Shown here in pieces: positions 29,651 through 39,836 of a stretch of 64,000 nt of DNA. A program made the translations under genes and the position numbers. Below the pieces are notes generated by a model, which was given only the letters and a program-made list of their open reading frames with translations, ran no database searches and had not been told where the DNA came from. Every line of letters starts with the position of its first letter. The stretch's first letter is position 1. The DNA is taken from the NCBI GenBank assembly GCA_020725115.1, contig DYFR01000003.1:1-64000 (forward strand), written 5' to 3'. The DNA comes from Thiohalomonas denitrificans (lineage in GTDB: Bacteria > Pseudomonadota > Gammaproteobacteria > Thiohalomonadales > Thiohalomonadaceae).

Positions 29651-29791
29651 CTCACCGCAGAGACGCCGAGGACGCAGAGTGACAACATTTTCATTCCATT
29701 GCGGCGTGGCTGGGCTTCATCCGACGGGAGGTGCGGTCGAGATGCACAAGCGCTTGAGCATACTCTGCGATCTCTGCGTCTCTGCGGTGAA
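29651..29791. repeat. CGCAGAG-unit inverted repeat between kdsC and lptC
   Basis: Left arm 29651-29681 and right arm 29760-29791 are reverse complements sharing CTCACCGCAGAGACGC or its near copy. The loop is about 78 bases with no gene. Closely related to the element at 24123, with the same outer sequence. Confidence 0.9.
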
Positions 29792-29818
29792 ACTGCGGTT
29801 TTCAGGTTCATTCCAGGT

Positions 29819-30343
29819 TCATTCCAGGTAGGGCTGCAGTTGGGCGTCGAGGCTGCCCTGGGCACGCATGATCAGCTCGCATACGTCACGCGCCGCGCCG
29901 CGGCCGCCGCCATGTTCGGCGCTCCAGTGGGCGTGTTCCCGCACCAGGGGATGGGCATCCTGTACCGCGATGGCCAGGCCGACACGACGCATCACCGGCA
30001 GATCCACCACATCGTCGCCGACGTAGGCCACCTGATGCGGCGACAGGCCCAGCTTGGCCACCAGTTCCTCGAAGGCGGGCAGCTTTTCCAGCTTGCCCTG
30101 ATAGACGTGGCGGATGCCGAGACTGTCCATGCGGTGCTGCACCACCTGCGAGGTACGCCCGGTGATGATGCCGATCTCCACCCCGGCGGCCTGCAGCATC
30201 TTCATGCCGTGACCGTCGCGGGAGTGGAAGGCCTTGTACTCCTGGCCGTCATCACCGAGGAACAGGCTGCCGTCGGTGAGCACGCCATCGACGTCGAAGA
30301 TGACCAGGCGGATCTGTGCGGCACGTTCCAGGATGTCCTGCAT
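29819..30343 (-). CDS. kdsC: 3-deoxy-D-manno-octulosonate 8-phosphate phosphatase
   Basis: 174 residues of the HAD superfamily. The nucleophile Asp is in FDVDGVLTDG, and GDDVVDLP supplies the Mg2+-binding Asp residues. It removes phosphate from Kdo-8-P in LPS inner-core synthesis. The gene lies between kdsD and lptC, as in E. coli. Confidence 0.96.
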   Translation of the reverse strand: MQDILERAAQIRLVIFDVDGVLTDGSLFLGDDGQEYKAFHSRDGHGMKMLQAAGVEIGIITGRTSQVVQHRMDSLGIRHVYQGKLEKLPAFEELVAKLGLSPHQVAYVGDDVVDLPVMRRVGLAIAVQDAHPLVREHAHWSAEHGGGRGAARDVCELIMRAQGSLDAQLQPYLE

Positions 30344-30360
30344 CTTTAAACCCCTTTGTT

Positions 30361-30486
30361 AGGGGCTAGGGACTAGGGGGCTAGGGGCTAGTAGGGGACG
30401 AGTGCGCTACGCGCACGCTGTTATCGATAACGGCACGAGCGCAGCGAGTACATTCCCTAGCCCCTAGTCCCTAGTCCCTAGCCCCT
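30361..30486. repeat. GGGGCTA-unit inverted repeat between kdsD and kdsC
   Basis: Left arm 30361-30398 and right arm 30454-30486 are reverse complements built of 7-base GGGGCTA/GGGACTA units. The loop of about 55 bases contains further short palindromes (GTGCGCTACGCGCAC, TTATCGATAA) and resembles the loop of the element at 32727, including GAGTGCGCT and GCTGTTATC. Confidence 0.93.
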
Positions 30487-30489
30487 CCA

Positions 30490-31476
30490 TTAAACAACGC
30501 CTGCCCTGAGCAGGTCGTGCATGTTGATGGCACCGCACAGCGCGCCGCTGCCATCGACCACCGGCAGGGCGTTGATGCGTTTTTCATCCATGATGCGCAG
30601 CGCCTCGGCGGCGAGCAGATCGGCGCGGATGGTGGTGCAGCCGCGCGACATCACCTGGGCCACGCTGAGGGTGGCGATGGATACCTCGCCGTGGTCGAGC
30701 AGGCGGCGCAGGTCGCCGTCGGTGAAGATGCCGATCACCTGGCCCTGCGCATCCACCACCGAGGTCATGCCCAGTCCTTTGCGTGTCATCTCCAGCAGGG
30801 CGTCGCGCAGCGGTGCGTCTTCCTGTACTCGCGGCGTGTTCTCGCCGGTGTGCATGATGTCCTCGATGCGCAGCAGCAGGCGCCGGCCCAGGCTGCCCGC
30901 CGGGTGGGACAGGGCGAAGTCCTCGGCGGTGAAGCCGCGTGCCTCCAGCAGGGCGACGGCCAGGGCATCACCCATGGCCAGGGTGGCGGTGGTGCTGGCG
31001 GTGGGGGCCAGGCCCAGCGGGCAGGCCTCGCGCTCCACGCTGACATCGAGGTTGACGTCGGCGGCCTTGGCCAGGCGCGAGCGCGGGTTGCCGGTGAGGG
31101 TGATGAGGGCGATGCCGAGGCGCTTGATGAGCGGCAGGATGGTGAGCAGCTCGTCGGTCTCGCCCGAGTTGGACAGGGCCAGTACCACGTCCCTGGCGGT
31201 GATCATGCCGAGGTCGCCGTGGCTGGCCTCGCCCGGATGGACGAAGAAGGCCGGTGAGCCGGTGCTGGCCAGGGTGGCGGCGATCTTGGCGCCGACGTGG
31301 CCGGACTTGCCCATGCCGGTGACCACGATGCGGCCCTCGCAGGCCAGCAGGTGGCGGCAGGCGCGGGCGAAGCCGGCGTCGATGCGCCCGGCCAGGGCGG
31401 CCACGGCCCGGGCCTCGGTGTCGAGCACCGCGCGGCCGAGTTGCTGCAGTTTGTCGTCGTCGGCAGGGCGTGTCAT
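30490..31476 (-). CDS. kdsD: arabinose-5-phosphate isomerase
   Basis: 328 residues: an N-terminal SIS sugar-isomerase domain ([20 protein letters not shown], then LSNSGETDE and a [12 protein letters not shown] motif) and two CBS domains in the C-terminal third. Converts ribulose-5-phosphate to arabinose-5-phosphate for Kdo. The start MTRPADDDK overlaps the stop of the upstream HMA gene as ATGA. Confidence 0.95.
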   Translation of the reverse strand: MTRPADDDKLQQLGRAVLDTEARAVAALAGRIDAGFARACRHLLACEGRIVVTGMGKSGHVGAKIAATLASTGSPAFFVHPGEASHGDLGMITARDVVLALSNSGETDELLTILPLIKRLGIALITLTGNPRSRLAKAADVNLDVSVEREACPLGLAPTASTTATLAMGDALAVALLEARGFTAEDFALSHPAGSLGRRLLLRIEDIMHTGENTPRVQEDAPLRDALLEMTRKGLGMTSVVDAQGQVIGIFTDGDLRRLLDHGEVSIATLSVAQVMSRGCTTIRADLLAAEALRIMDEKRINALPVVDGSGALCGAINMHDLLRAGVV

Positions 31477-31673
31477 CAGGCCACCGGGTAACCCAGTTCC
31501 GCCAGCCTGGCGCTGAGGGCGGCACGATCCAGGCCCTCGCCGCTGACGCTGACCTTGCCGGCGAGAGTGACCTCCACTGCGCTGACGCCGGGGATATCCT
31601 TGAGGCCATTGTGGATGTTGGCCACACAGCCACCGCACTTGACGTTTTTGACGGTGAATTCCTCAGTCTGCAT
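31476..31673 (-). CDS. heavy-metal-associated (CopZ-like) domain protein
   Basis: 65 residues of the HMA fold, with the metal-binding motif CGGC in [16 protein letters not shown], near residues 13-16. Such proteins carry copper or other soft metals. It sits between a CaCA exchanger and kdsD, with an ATGA overlap to kdsD. No metal-resistance gene is nearby, so the partner is unknown. Metal identity is inferred. Confidence 0.85.
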   Translation of the reverse strand: MQTEEFTVKNVKCGGCVANIHNGLKDIPGVSAVEVTLAGKVSVSGEGLDRAALSARLAELGYPVA

Positions 31674-31685
31674 GCACTTGCTCCT

Positions 31686-32678
31686 TTATTGGGTGCTGGC
31701 GTAATACAGCAGTCCCATGTAGGCGACAAAGCCGGCCAGCAGCACGCCGCCTTCCAGGCGCTTGATATGGCCCGGCCCGCGGAGGCCATAGGCGAAGATG
31801 AACAGCAGTACGGTGAAGCCTACCATCACGGGAAAGTCGCGGCTCATCACGCCGTCCGGGGTGGTCATCGGGTGGATCAGGCCGGGCAGGCCCAGCACCG
31901 CCAGCAGATTGAACATATTGGAGCCCAACACGTTGCCGATGGCAATGTCGTGTTCACCCTTGAGCGCTCCGGTGATGGAGGCCGCCAGTTCCGGCAGGCT
32001 GGTGCCGATGGCGATGATGGTCAGGCCGATGATCAGATCGGAGACGCCAAAGTAGTGGGCGACGTTGACCGCACCCCATACCAGCAGACGCGAACTGAGC
32101 AGCAGGATGAGCAGGCCAAGGGCGACCCAGAACAGGGCGCGACCGTTGGACATGTCGCTCGGGATCTCGTCGGCGAACTCCTGCTGCATCGGATCACAGG
32201 TCTGCACCACCGGGTCGCAGGCGCGTTCGCGCAGGCCGAGGCCCACCAGCCAGTAGACCATCAGACCGAAGCCGCCCAGCAGGATGATGCCGTCCAGCCG
32301 GCTCAGGTCGCCGTCCAGCAACAGCAGCAGGGTCAGCAGCATCACTGCAAACAGTACGGGGAATTCGCGCCGCAGGGTTGCCGAATGCACCGAGAGCGGC
32401 GTGATCAGGGCGGTGACGCCCAGCACCAGGCCGATGTTGGTGATGTTGGAGCCGATGGCGTTACCCATGGCGATGCCCGGGTTGCCGGCCCAGGCCGCCA
32501 TGGCCGAGACCAGCATCTCCGGCGCCGAGGTGCCGAAGCCGACGATGGTCAGGCCGATGATCAGCGGCGACACGCCCAGGTTGCGGGCCGTGGCGGCGGC
32601 GCCGGTGACGAAACGGTCGGCACCCCATACCAGCAGCACAAGGCCGCCGAGGATGGCGAAAAACGAGGTCCAGAGCAT
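31686..32678 (-). CDS. yrbG: CaCA-family calcium/sodium antiporter (YrbG type)
   Basis: 330 residues of the CaCA family, about ten transmembrane helices with two inverted alpha-repeats: GFGTSAPEMLVS followed by GNAIGSNITNIG, and IGTSLPELAAS followed by GNVLGSNMFNL. The start MLWTSFF was chosen over an upstream in-frame ATG. The position next to kdsD matches E. coli yrbG. Confidence 0.92.
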   Translation of the reverse strand: MLWTSFFAILGGLVLLVWGADRFVTGAAATARNLGVSPLIIGLTIVGFGTSAPEMLVSAMAAWAGNPGIAMGNAIGSNITNIGLVLGVTALITPLSVHSATLRREFPVLFAVMLLTLLLLLDGDLSRLDGIILLGGFGLMVYWLVGLGLRERACDPVVQTCDPMQQEFADEIPSDMSNGRALFWVALGLLILLLSSRLLVWGAVNVAHYFGVSDLIIGLTIIAIGTSLPELAASITGALKGEHDIAIGNVLGSNMFNLLAVLGLPGLIHPMTTPDGVMSRDFPVMVGFTVLLFIFAYGLRGPGHIKRLEGGVLLAGFVAYMGLLYYASTQ

Positions 32679-32726
32679 GGTTGTCGATTCTAGGGACGGA
32701 AGGCGGGCATTCTGCCACAAGAAGGC

Positions 32727-32847
32727 AGGGGCTAGGAGCTAGGATTTAGGGGCTAGGGGAGGAGTGCGCTGCGCGCAAGCTGTTATCAAAATCGGCACCC
32801 CTAGCCCCTAGCCCCTAGCCCCTAGCCCCTAGCCCCTAGCCCCTATT
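32727..32847. repeat. GGGGCTA-unit inverted repeat downstream of mlaA
   Basis: Left arm 32727-32761 (four irregular 7-base units) and right arm 32798-32847 (about seven near-perfect CCCCTAG units). The loop is related to that of the 30361 copy. The last CTA of the right arm (32843-32845) is the TAG stop of mlaA read on the minus strand. Confidence 0.93.
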
Positions 32848-33589
32848 GCGCCTTCGGCTCGTCCGGCGGCAGGTCGTCAAATTCATCCAGATCAAGGGCG
32901 GGTACCGGCGGGTTGCCGTCGTAGACCTGGTTTTCACGCATCTGCAGATACGACTCGCGCAGGAACAGGTAGGGATCGAGGGCGCCCTGGTCGACCAGGC
33001 GGGTGGTGCGCAGCAGACCGGCGCGGATATCCACCACATTCAGGCCGATGACGGCGTAGCGGGCAGTGTCGTCCCCGATCTCCCCGATGAGGTCGAACTG
33101 GGTGTAATCCACCAGGCGGCCGGTGCCGTCGCGCAGGGAACTGGGGCCGAGGAAGGGCAGCACCAGATAGGGGCCGGAACCGGCGCCCCAGTAACCCAGG
33201 GTCTGGCCGAAGTCCTCGCTGTGCTTGGTGAGGCCCATGGGTGTGGCGACGTCGATCAGGCCGCCCAGCCCCACCGTGGTGTTCCACACCAGACGCGAGA
33301 AATCCGAGGCCGCCTGGCGAAACTTGAACTGCAACAGATCGTTGGCCAGCACCACGACATCACCCAGATTGCTGAAGAAATTGGTTACGCCGGTACGGGC
33401 CGTTTTCGGCACTATCCGCACATAACCCTCCGCCACGGGTTTGAGAATGGCATTGTCAAAATCGGTGTTGAAGGCATGCACCCCGCGATTGAAGCCTTCC
33501 CATGGGTCGCGCGGGTCACGTTCGCCGTGGACGGTGGCGCAGCCGCTGAGGGCGATGAGGAGGGGGATGAGGATGAGGCGTGGGGTCAC
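32843..33589 (-). CDS. mlaA: outer-membrane lipid-asymmetry lipoprotein MlaA (VacJ)
   Basis: 248 residues. The lipobox LIALSGC, then the MlaA core (DPWEGFNRGVHAFNTDFD at the N-terminus and GYWGAGSGPYLVLPFLGPSS). MlaA removes surface phospholipid and passes it to MlaC. It lies on the opposite strand to mlaFED, about 1.4 kb away; the C-terminus is acidic and the stop is supplied by a repeat. Confidence 0.95.
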   Translation of the reverse strand: MTPRLILIPLLIALSGCATVHGERDPRDPWEGFNRGVHAFNTDFDNAILKPVAEGYVRIVPKTARTGVTNFFSNLGDVVVLANDLLQFKFRQAASDFSRLVWNTTVGLGGLIDVATPMGLTKHSEDFGQTLGYWGAGSGPYLVLPFLGPSSLRDGTGRLVDYTQFDLIGEIGDDTARYAVIGLNVVDIRAGLLRTTRLVDQGALDPYLFLRESYLQMRENQVYDGNPPVPALDLDEFDDLPPDEPKAQ

Positions 33590-33600
33590 GGTGCAGGGTG

Positions 33601-33675
33601 TTGGTTTCGAGTTTCGAACGGCATTCAGTGGGAGGCACCTTACCCTTTTTTTTCGAAACTAGAAACTCGCAACTG
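33601..33675. repeat. TTTCGAG-unit inverted repeat upstream of mlaA
   Basis: Left arm (TTTCGAG, TTTCGAA; 33601-33619) and right arm (TTTCGAAACTAGAAACTCG; 33651-33675) are opposite-orientation 7-base units around a 31-base loop. It is the only copy in the window, between the mlaA start and the zinc-ribbon gene stop. Confidence 0.75.
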
Positions 33676-33861
33676 TTATTTGGCTTCCGTCTTCGTCGCG
33701 CCGCAGCGGGCGCAGCGGTACACGGTCACCAGCCGGCCGAGCTTGACGTCGAAGGGTTGTTCCTTTTGCAGTTCCCAGCGATGAAAGCCGCTCTTGCACA
33801 GGGTCTTGCCCTTGTGTTTTTCGGCGGGGGAGGGGCGTTTGAAGGGGAGGATGTCGGCCAT
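33676..33861 (-). CDS. small zinc-ribbon-like protein
   Basis: 61 residues: a basic N-terminal segment (MADILPFKRPSPAEKHKGKT) and two candidate metal-binding pairs (C-K-S-G-F-H and C-A-R-C). The shape suggests a zinc ribbon acting with nucleic acid or another protein. I do not recognise a named family. Start ATG 33861 was chosen over upstream in-frame codons that read into a repeat. Confidence 0.65.
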   Translation of the reverse strand: MADILPFKRPSPAEKHKGKTLCKSGFHRWELQKEQPFDVKLGRLVTVYRCARCGATKTEAK

Positions 33862-33866
33862 GAAGG

Positions 33867-33898
33867 CAGTTTCAAGTCTCAAGTGGCAAGTTGCAAGC
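33867..33898. repeat. single-arm GTTTCAA/GTGGCAA 7-base repeat
   Basis: Four consecutive 7-base units GTTTCAA, GTCTCAA, GTGGCAA and GTTGCAA follow the zinc-ribbon start region, with no inverted partner arm in the 70 bases beyond. It belongs with the CAACTTG families at 48430 and 54802. Confidence 0.65.
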
Positions 33899-33909
33899 GG
33901 GCCGGTTCT

Positions 33910-33936
33910 TCCTGAATCAGGACCGTGTGCTAGGAT
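33910..33936 (+). promoter_or_regulatory. operator-like palindrome and extended -10 before the toxin-antitoxin genes
   Basis: TCCTGAATCAGGA (33910-33922) is a 6+6 palindrome with a single central base, and TGCTAGGAT (33928-33936) fits an extended -10 element 33 bases before the antitoxin start. Ribbon-helix-helix antitoxins normally repress their own operon at such a site. A good -35 hexamer was not found. Confidence 0.45.
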
Positions 33937-33968
33937 GTACACATTAGAGTGCCTGTGAGGTGTGACCC

Positions 33969-34211
33969 ATGTCCACAACGATGACCGTCCGATTGGAACC
34001 CGATTTGAAGGAGCGGCTGGAACACCTGGCGGCGGCGACCCACCGTTCCAAGTCGTTTTTGGCCGCCGAGGCGATACGTGAGTTCGTTGAACTGAACGAA
34101 TGGCAGATCCGGGAGATCCAGGCCGCTTTGCAGGAGGCGGATGCGGGGGACTTCGCGTCGGCAGAGGAGGTCAATGACGTACTTGGGCGGTGGGTCGTGC
34201 ATGGAGATTAG
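33969..34211 (+). CDS. ribbon-helix-helix antitoxin (CopG/ParD-like)
   Basis: 80 residues. The N-terminal beta strand and helices (MSTTMTVRLEPDLKERLEHL, then THRSKSFLAAEAIREFVELN) form a ribbon-helix-helix DNA-binding dimer domain. The acidic C-terminal part would wrap the toxin. The 3' end overlaps the toxin gene by 11 bases, so the two are translated together. Confidence 0.9.
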   Translation: MSTTMTVRLEPDLKERLEHLAAATHRSKSFLAAEAIREFVELNEWQIREIQAALQEADAGDFASAEEVNDVLGRWVVHGD

Positions 34212-34491
34212 GTGGCTGCGCAAGGCGCTTGGCAACCTTGAGCAGGAAGCCTCCTACATTGCCCGCGAGGATCCGGCGGCTGCGCGCATGGTGGTGCAAC
34301 GCATCTGGCAGGCCGTCCGTCTGTTGGCAGAGAACCCGGCGCTGGGACAACCCGGTCGCATCCATGGTACCCGCGAACTGGTGATCAACCGGACGCGTTA
34401 CCTTATTCCCTATCGCGTGAATCAGCGCCTGCAATGCATCGAAATCCTGCGCGTGTTTCATACCTCCCGCAAGCCGCCGCAACGCTGGTAA
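34201..34491 (+). CDS. RelE/ParE-family toxin
   Basis: 96 residues of the RelE/ParE fold: MEIRWLRKALGNLEQEASYI, the segment NPALGQPGRI and the C-terminal ILRVFHTSRKPPQRW. The ATG at 34201 overlaps the antitoxin stop by 11 bases. Members of this family act either on gyrase (ParE) or as mRNA endonucleases (RelE); sequence alone does not decide which. The downstream ORF follows after 3 bases. Confidence 0.9.
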   Translation: MEIRWLRKALGNLEQEASYIAREDPAAARMVVQRIWQAVRLLAENPALGQPGRIHGTRELVINRTRYLIPYRVNQRLQCIEILRVFHTSRKPPQRW

Positions 34492-34494
34492 ACC

Positions 34495-34950
34495 ATGTTC
34501 ATCGCCTCCCTAGGTTGGGATCACGCCGGCTGGTCTGGCCCCTTCTACCCCGACGACCTGCCGCCCGAGTGGCGGCTGGCCTTCTATGCCAACGAGTTTC
34601 GTGCGGTGGTGGTGCCAGCCGCGCTGTGGCGGAAGGCCGATGCGACGACGGTCGGGCAGTGGGTGGCGGATACCGGGGAGGGGTTTCGCTTCTTTTTCGA
34701 GCCGGATGTCGGAGGTGCCGTGCCGTCCCGAGCTGTGCTGGCGGTGCTGGGCGAACGTTGCGGTGGCGTGCTGGGGTCCGGCGGCGTGGCCGCGGCGCAC
34801 TGGGCGGGCGGCGCCGAGGCGCGCGCCCTGCGCGATGTGCTGGAGGGGATGCCGGCCGACGGTGTACTGCTGGTGGCAGGAGAGCCGCCGTCGCTGGCGG
34901 CGCTGCGCATGGCGCAGACCCTGGTGCAGTTGCTGGGGCGTGACGGTTGA
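34495..34950 (+). CDS. DUF72-like mini-protein
   Basis: 151 residues. The N-terminus (GWDHAGWSGPFYPDDLPPEW, then FYANEFRAVVVPAALW) resembles the opening of DUF72 proteins (GWxxxxWxGxFYPxxLP...YAxxF). The body is shorter and lacks the rest of the roughly 250-residue DUF72 barrel, so it is a truncated or specialised relative. It follows the toxin stop by 3 bases and precedes mlaF, so it may belong to either unit. Function unknown. Confidence 0.6.
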   Translation: MFIASLGWDHAGWSGPFYPDDLPPEWRLAFYANEFRAVVVPAALWRKADATTVGQWVADTGEGFRFFFEPDVGGAVPSRAVLAVLGERCGGVLGSGGVAAAHWAGGAEARALRDVLEGMPADGVLLVAGEPPSLAALRMAQTLVQLLGRDG

Positions 34951-34998
34951 CTGGGCGGGGCAAGTCGCCGAAACTGCGGCCTTCTCAAGGAGAGTGAC

Positions 34999-35020
34999 GG
35001 CCCCTGTGGGGCCTTTTGTT
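34999..35020 (+). terminator. terminator-like hairpin in the mlaF leader
   Basis: A perfect 6-bp stem GGCCCC/GGGGCC with a TGT loop and a TTTTGTTT tail sits 4 bases before the mlaF ATG. It would end transcription from the toxin-antitoxin unit. It also lies between an AAGGAG site (34987) and the ATG, which bears on the choice of start. Confidence 0.6.
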
Positions 35021-35023
35021 TAT

Positions 35024-35848
35024 ATGGCTGAAGACCTTAACTCACCGCTGGTCGAAATACGCGGGCTGCGCTTCGCACGCGGCAAGCGTGTCATCTTCGA
35101 TGGCGTCGATCTCGACATCCGCCGCGGCAAGATCACGGCCATCATGGGGCCGAGCGGCACCGGCAAGACCACCCTGCTCAAGTTGATCGGCGGCCAGCTG
35201 CGGCCCTCGGCCGGTTCGGTCACCGTCGACGGCCTCAATGTGCACACGCTGCGGCATGGCGCGCTGTACGAACTGCGCAAGCGCATGGGCATGCTGTTCC
35301 AGTCCGGCGCCCTGCTCACCGACCTCAATGTCTACGAAAACGTCGCCTTCCCGCTGCGCGAGCACACCGATCTGCCGGAGTCGATGCTCCGCGACCTGGT
35401 GCTGATGAAGCTGGAGGCGGTGGGCCTGCGCGGCGCGCGCGGTCTGATGGCCAACGAGCTGTCCGGCGGCATGGCGCGCCGCGTCGCCCTGGCCCGCGCC
35501 ATCGCCCTCGACCCGATGATGATCATGTACGACGAACCCTTCACCGGGCAGGACCCCATCTCCATGGGCGTGCTGGTGAAGCTGATCCGCTCCCTCAACG
35601 ATGCCCTGGGGCTGACTTCGGTCATCGTCTCCCACGACGTGCAGGAGACCGCCGCCATCTCCGATTACATCTATCTGCTGTCCGACGGCCGCGTGGTGGC
35701 CCACGGCAGCCCCGAGGAACTGAATCGCTCCAGTTCGGACTGGGCGCAGCAGTTCATGCAGGGGCTGCCCGATGGTCCGGTGCCGTTCCACTACCGTGCC
35801 GCACCCTATGCCGATGACCTCATGACCGGCCGCGAGGGGAGGGTCTGA
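35024..35848 (+). CDS. mlaF: phospholipid ABC transporter ATPase MlaF
   Basis: 274 residues: Walker [10 protein letters not shown], signature [13 protein letters not shown] and Walker [14 protein letters not shown]. It drives the MlaFEDB complex that moves phospholipids between the two membranes. ATG 35024 has no close ribosome site. In-frame GTG codons at 34994 and 35006 lie nearer AAGGAG, so the true start could be up to 10 residues earlier. The stop overlaps the mlaE start. Confidence 0.95.
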   Translation: MAEDLNSPLVEIRGLRFARGKRVIFDGVDLDIRRGKITAIMGPSGTGKTTLLKLIGGQLRPSAGSVTVDGLNVHTLRHGALYELRKRMGMLFQSGALLTDLNVYENVAFPLREHTDLPESMLRDLVLMKLEAVGLRGARGLMANELSGGMARRVALARAIALDPMMIMYDEPFTGQDPISMGVLVKLIRSLNDALGLTSVIVSHDVQETAAISDYIYLLSDGRVVAHGSPEELNRSSSDWAQQFMQGLPDGPVPFHYRAAPYADDLMTGREGRV

Positions 35849-36630
35849 TGCTGGACTGGCTGGCACAACTGGGTCGTCACGGCCTGGGTTTTTTCGAGCG
35901 GCTGGGGCGCGGCCACCTGCTGCTGCTGGCGTTGCTGCGCGGGTTGCCGGGACTGCTGCTGCGGCCACGACTGGTGGTGCAGCAGATCTACGCCATCGGC
36001 GTGCTGTCGTTGCTGATCATCGTCGTGTCCGGCACCTTCGTCGGCATGGTGCTGGGCTTGCAACTCTATAATACGCTGGTGGATTTCGGCGCCGAGGCCT
36101 CGCTCGGGCCGGTGGTGGCGCTGACCCTGGTGCGCGAGCTGGGGCCGGTGGTGACCGCCCTGCTGTTCGCCGGCCGCGCCGGCTCGGCGCTGACTGCCGA
36201 GATCGGCCTGATGAAGGCCACCGAACAGCTCTCCGGCATGGAGATGATGGCGGTGGACCCGGTGAAGCGGGTGCTGGCGCCGCGCTTTCTCGGCGGCATC
36301 ATCGCCATGCCCCTGCTGGCGGCCATCTTCAGCCTGGTGGGCGTGTACGGCGGCTATTTCGTCGGTGTCGGCCTGCTCGGCGTGGACGAGGGCAGCTACT
36401 GGTCGCAGATGCAGTCGATGGTGGATTTCGACGACGACGTGATGAACGGCGTGATCAAGAGCCTGGTGTTCGGCGTGGTGGTGACCTGGATTGCCGTGTT
36501 CGAGGGAAATGATGCCGTGCCTACCTCGGAAGGTGTGAGCCGGGCGACGACCCGTACCGTGGTGCATTCCTCGCTGGCGGTGCTGGGTCTGGACTTTGTG
36601 TTGACGGCCCTGATGTTCGGAGTGGACTGA
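35848..36630 (+). CDS. mlaE: phospholipid ABC transporter permease MlaE
   Basis: 260 residues with five or six transmembrane helices and the MlaE core ([20 protein letters not shown], then [21 protein letters not shown]). Overlaps both neighbours by one base. Confidence 0.96.
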   Translation: MLDWLAQLGRHGLGFFERLGRGHLLLLALLRGLPGLLLRPRLVVQQIYAIGVLSLLIIVVSGTFVGMVLGLQLYNTLVDFGAEASLGPVVALTLVRELGPVVTALLFAGRAGSALTAEIGLMKATEQLSGMEMMAVDPVKRVLAPRFLGGIIAMPLLAAIFSLVGVYGGYFVGVGLLGVDEGSYWSQMQSMVDFDDDVMNGVIKSLVFGVVVTWIAVFEGNDAVPTSEGVSRATTRTVVHSSLAVLGLDFVLTALMFGVD

Positions 36631-37097
36631 TGCAGACGAGAATATTGGAAATATGGGTCGGTGTGTTCGTGGCGGCGGGTCTGGCCGCGCTGTTCATGCT
36701 GGCGATGCAGGTGAGCAACCTCACCGTGGTGGGCGATGATCGGGGTTACACCATCAAGGCCCGTTTCGAGAACATCTCCGGCCTCAAGGTACGTTCGCCG
36801 GTGACGGTGGCGGGGGTGCGCGTCGGCCGGGTCACGGCCATCGACTTCGATACCCAGACCTTCCAGGCGGTGGTGTCCATGCGCATCGGCGCCGGTTACG
36901 ACCAGCTGCCGGTGGATACCTCGGCCAGCGTGCTGACTTCCGGTCTGGTGGGCGAGAAATACGTCGGCCTGGAGCCGGGCGGCGACATGGACGTGCTCAA
37001 GGACGGCGGTGAGATCAAGCTGACCCAGTCCACCCTGGTGCTGGAGCAGATGATCGGCAAGTTCCTGTTCAACAAGGCGGAGAGCGGCAAGGAGTGA
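36630..37097 (+). CDS. mlaD: MCE-domain protein MlaD
   Basis: 155 residues. One N-terminal anchor helix (residues 8-26), one MCE domain (FENISGLKVRSPVTVAGVRVG) and a short helical tail. It forms the hexameric ring on MlaE. The stop codon overlaps the start of the next gene; there is no room for mlaC between them. Confidence 0.96.
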   Translation: MQTRILEIWVGVFVAAGLAALFMLAMQVSNLTVVGDDRGYTIKARFENISGLKVRSPVTVAGVRVGRVTAIDFDTQTFQAVVSMRIGAGYDQLPVDTSASVLTSGLVGEKYVGLEPGGDMDVLKDGGEIKLTQSTLVLEQMIGKFLFNKAESGKE

Positions 37098-37408
37098 TGC
37101 CGTCGCAACCGCCACGGATCGAGCTGGACGGCGCGAACCTGCGGGTCAGCGGCGCGATGACCTTTGCCACCGTGACCGGGCTGCTGCGCGAGAGCCAGGG
37201 CCTCATCGGCGCCGGCGACGGCCCGCTGCGGGTGGATCTGTCCGGCGTCAGCCACGCTGACAGCGCCGGTCTGGCCCTGCTCATGGAGTGGCTGCGTCTG
37301 GCCCGTGGCGCCGGGCGCGAACTGGAATACCTCGCTGTTACCGAGCAGATGCTGGCCATCGCCGGCGCCGGCGGACTGCTCGAAATCCTGCCCCTTGCCC
37401 CCGGCTGA
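37097..37408 (+). CDS. mlaB: STAS-domain protein MlaB
   Basis: 103 residues of the STAS family, with the motif SGVSHADSAGLALLMEWLR. MlaB binds MlaF and stimulates transport. ATG 37097 overlaps the mlaD stop; a GTG 3 bases before is in frame. It directly follows mlaD, whereas in E. coli mlaC lies between the two. Confidence 0.92.
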   Translation: MPSQPPRIELDGANLRVSGAMTFATVTGLLRESQGLIGAGDGPLRVDLSGVSHADSAGLALLMEWLRLARGAGRELEYLAVTEQMLAIAGAGGLLEILPLAPG

Positions 37409-37510
37409 CCTTGCGGTTTCTTGCGCCGGGTCCGGTTCTCCAGCTTACAAAATCGCGGTTCAGGGGGTATCATTCCTCCCCTTGTTTTTCAGGCGGAGTG
37501 CGGAGTCCTC

Positions 37511-37768
37511 ATGGAAACCAGCGAGATCAAGCAGCTCATCGAGGCCGGCATCCCCGGCAGTGAAGCCATGGTGACCGGCGACGGCAGCCATTTCGACGCC
37601 ACCGTCATCAGCGCGGCCTTCGACGGCCTGTCCATGGTCAAGGAACAGCAGATGGTCTACGCCACACTGGGCGATCGCATCACCAGCGGCGCCATCCATG
37701 CCCTGTCCATCAAGGCCTACACGCCGCAGGAGTGGGAAACCCAGCGCAAGCTGAAGGTCTCCTTCTGA
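37511..37768 (+). CDS. ibaG: BolA-family protein IbaG
   Basis: 85 residues of the BolA family: VTGDGSHFDATVISAAFDG (with the conserved His) and SIKAYTPQEWE. In E. coli, IbaG binds an Fe-S cluster with Grx4. Between mlaB and murA, as in E. coli. Confidence 0.94.
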   Translation: METSEIKQLIEAGIPGSEAMVTGDGSHFDATVISAAFDGLSMVKEQQMVYATLGDRITSGAIHALSIKAYTPQEWETQRKLKVSF

Positions 37769-37801
37769 TTAAACCCATCGAACCGACGACCCGGGCAGTG
37801 A

Positions 37802-39786
<1,985 letters not shown>

Positions 39787-39836
39787 TGCGGTTTTTCCCT
39801 TGTATCTTTCCACTTTGCTCTTGTATCTGGTGACTT

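Noticed and set aside
32798-32847. Telomere-like or terminal repeat from the CCCCTAG run
   Set aside because: It is one arm of an internal hairpin beside ordinary genes, with an inverted partner arm at 32727.
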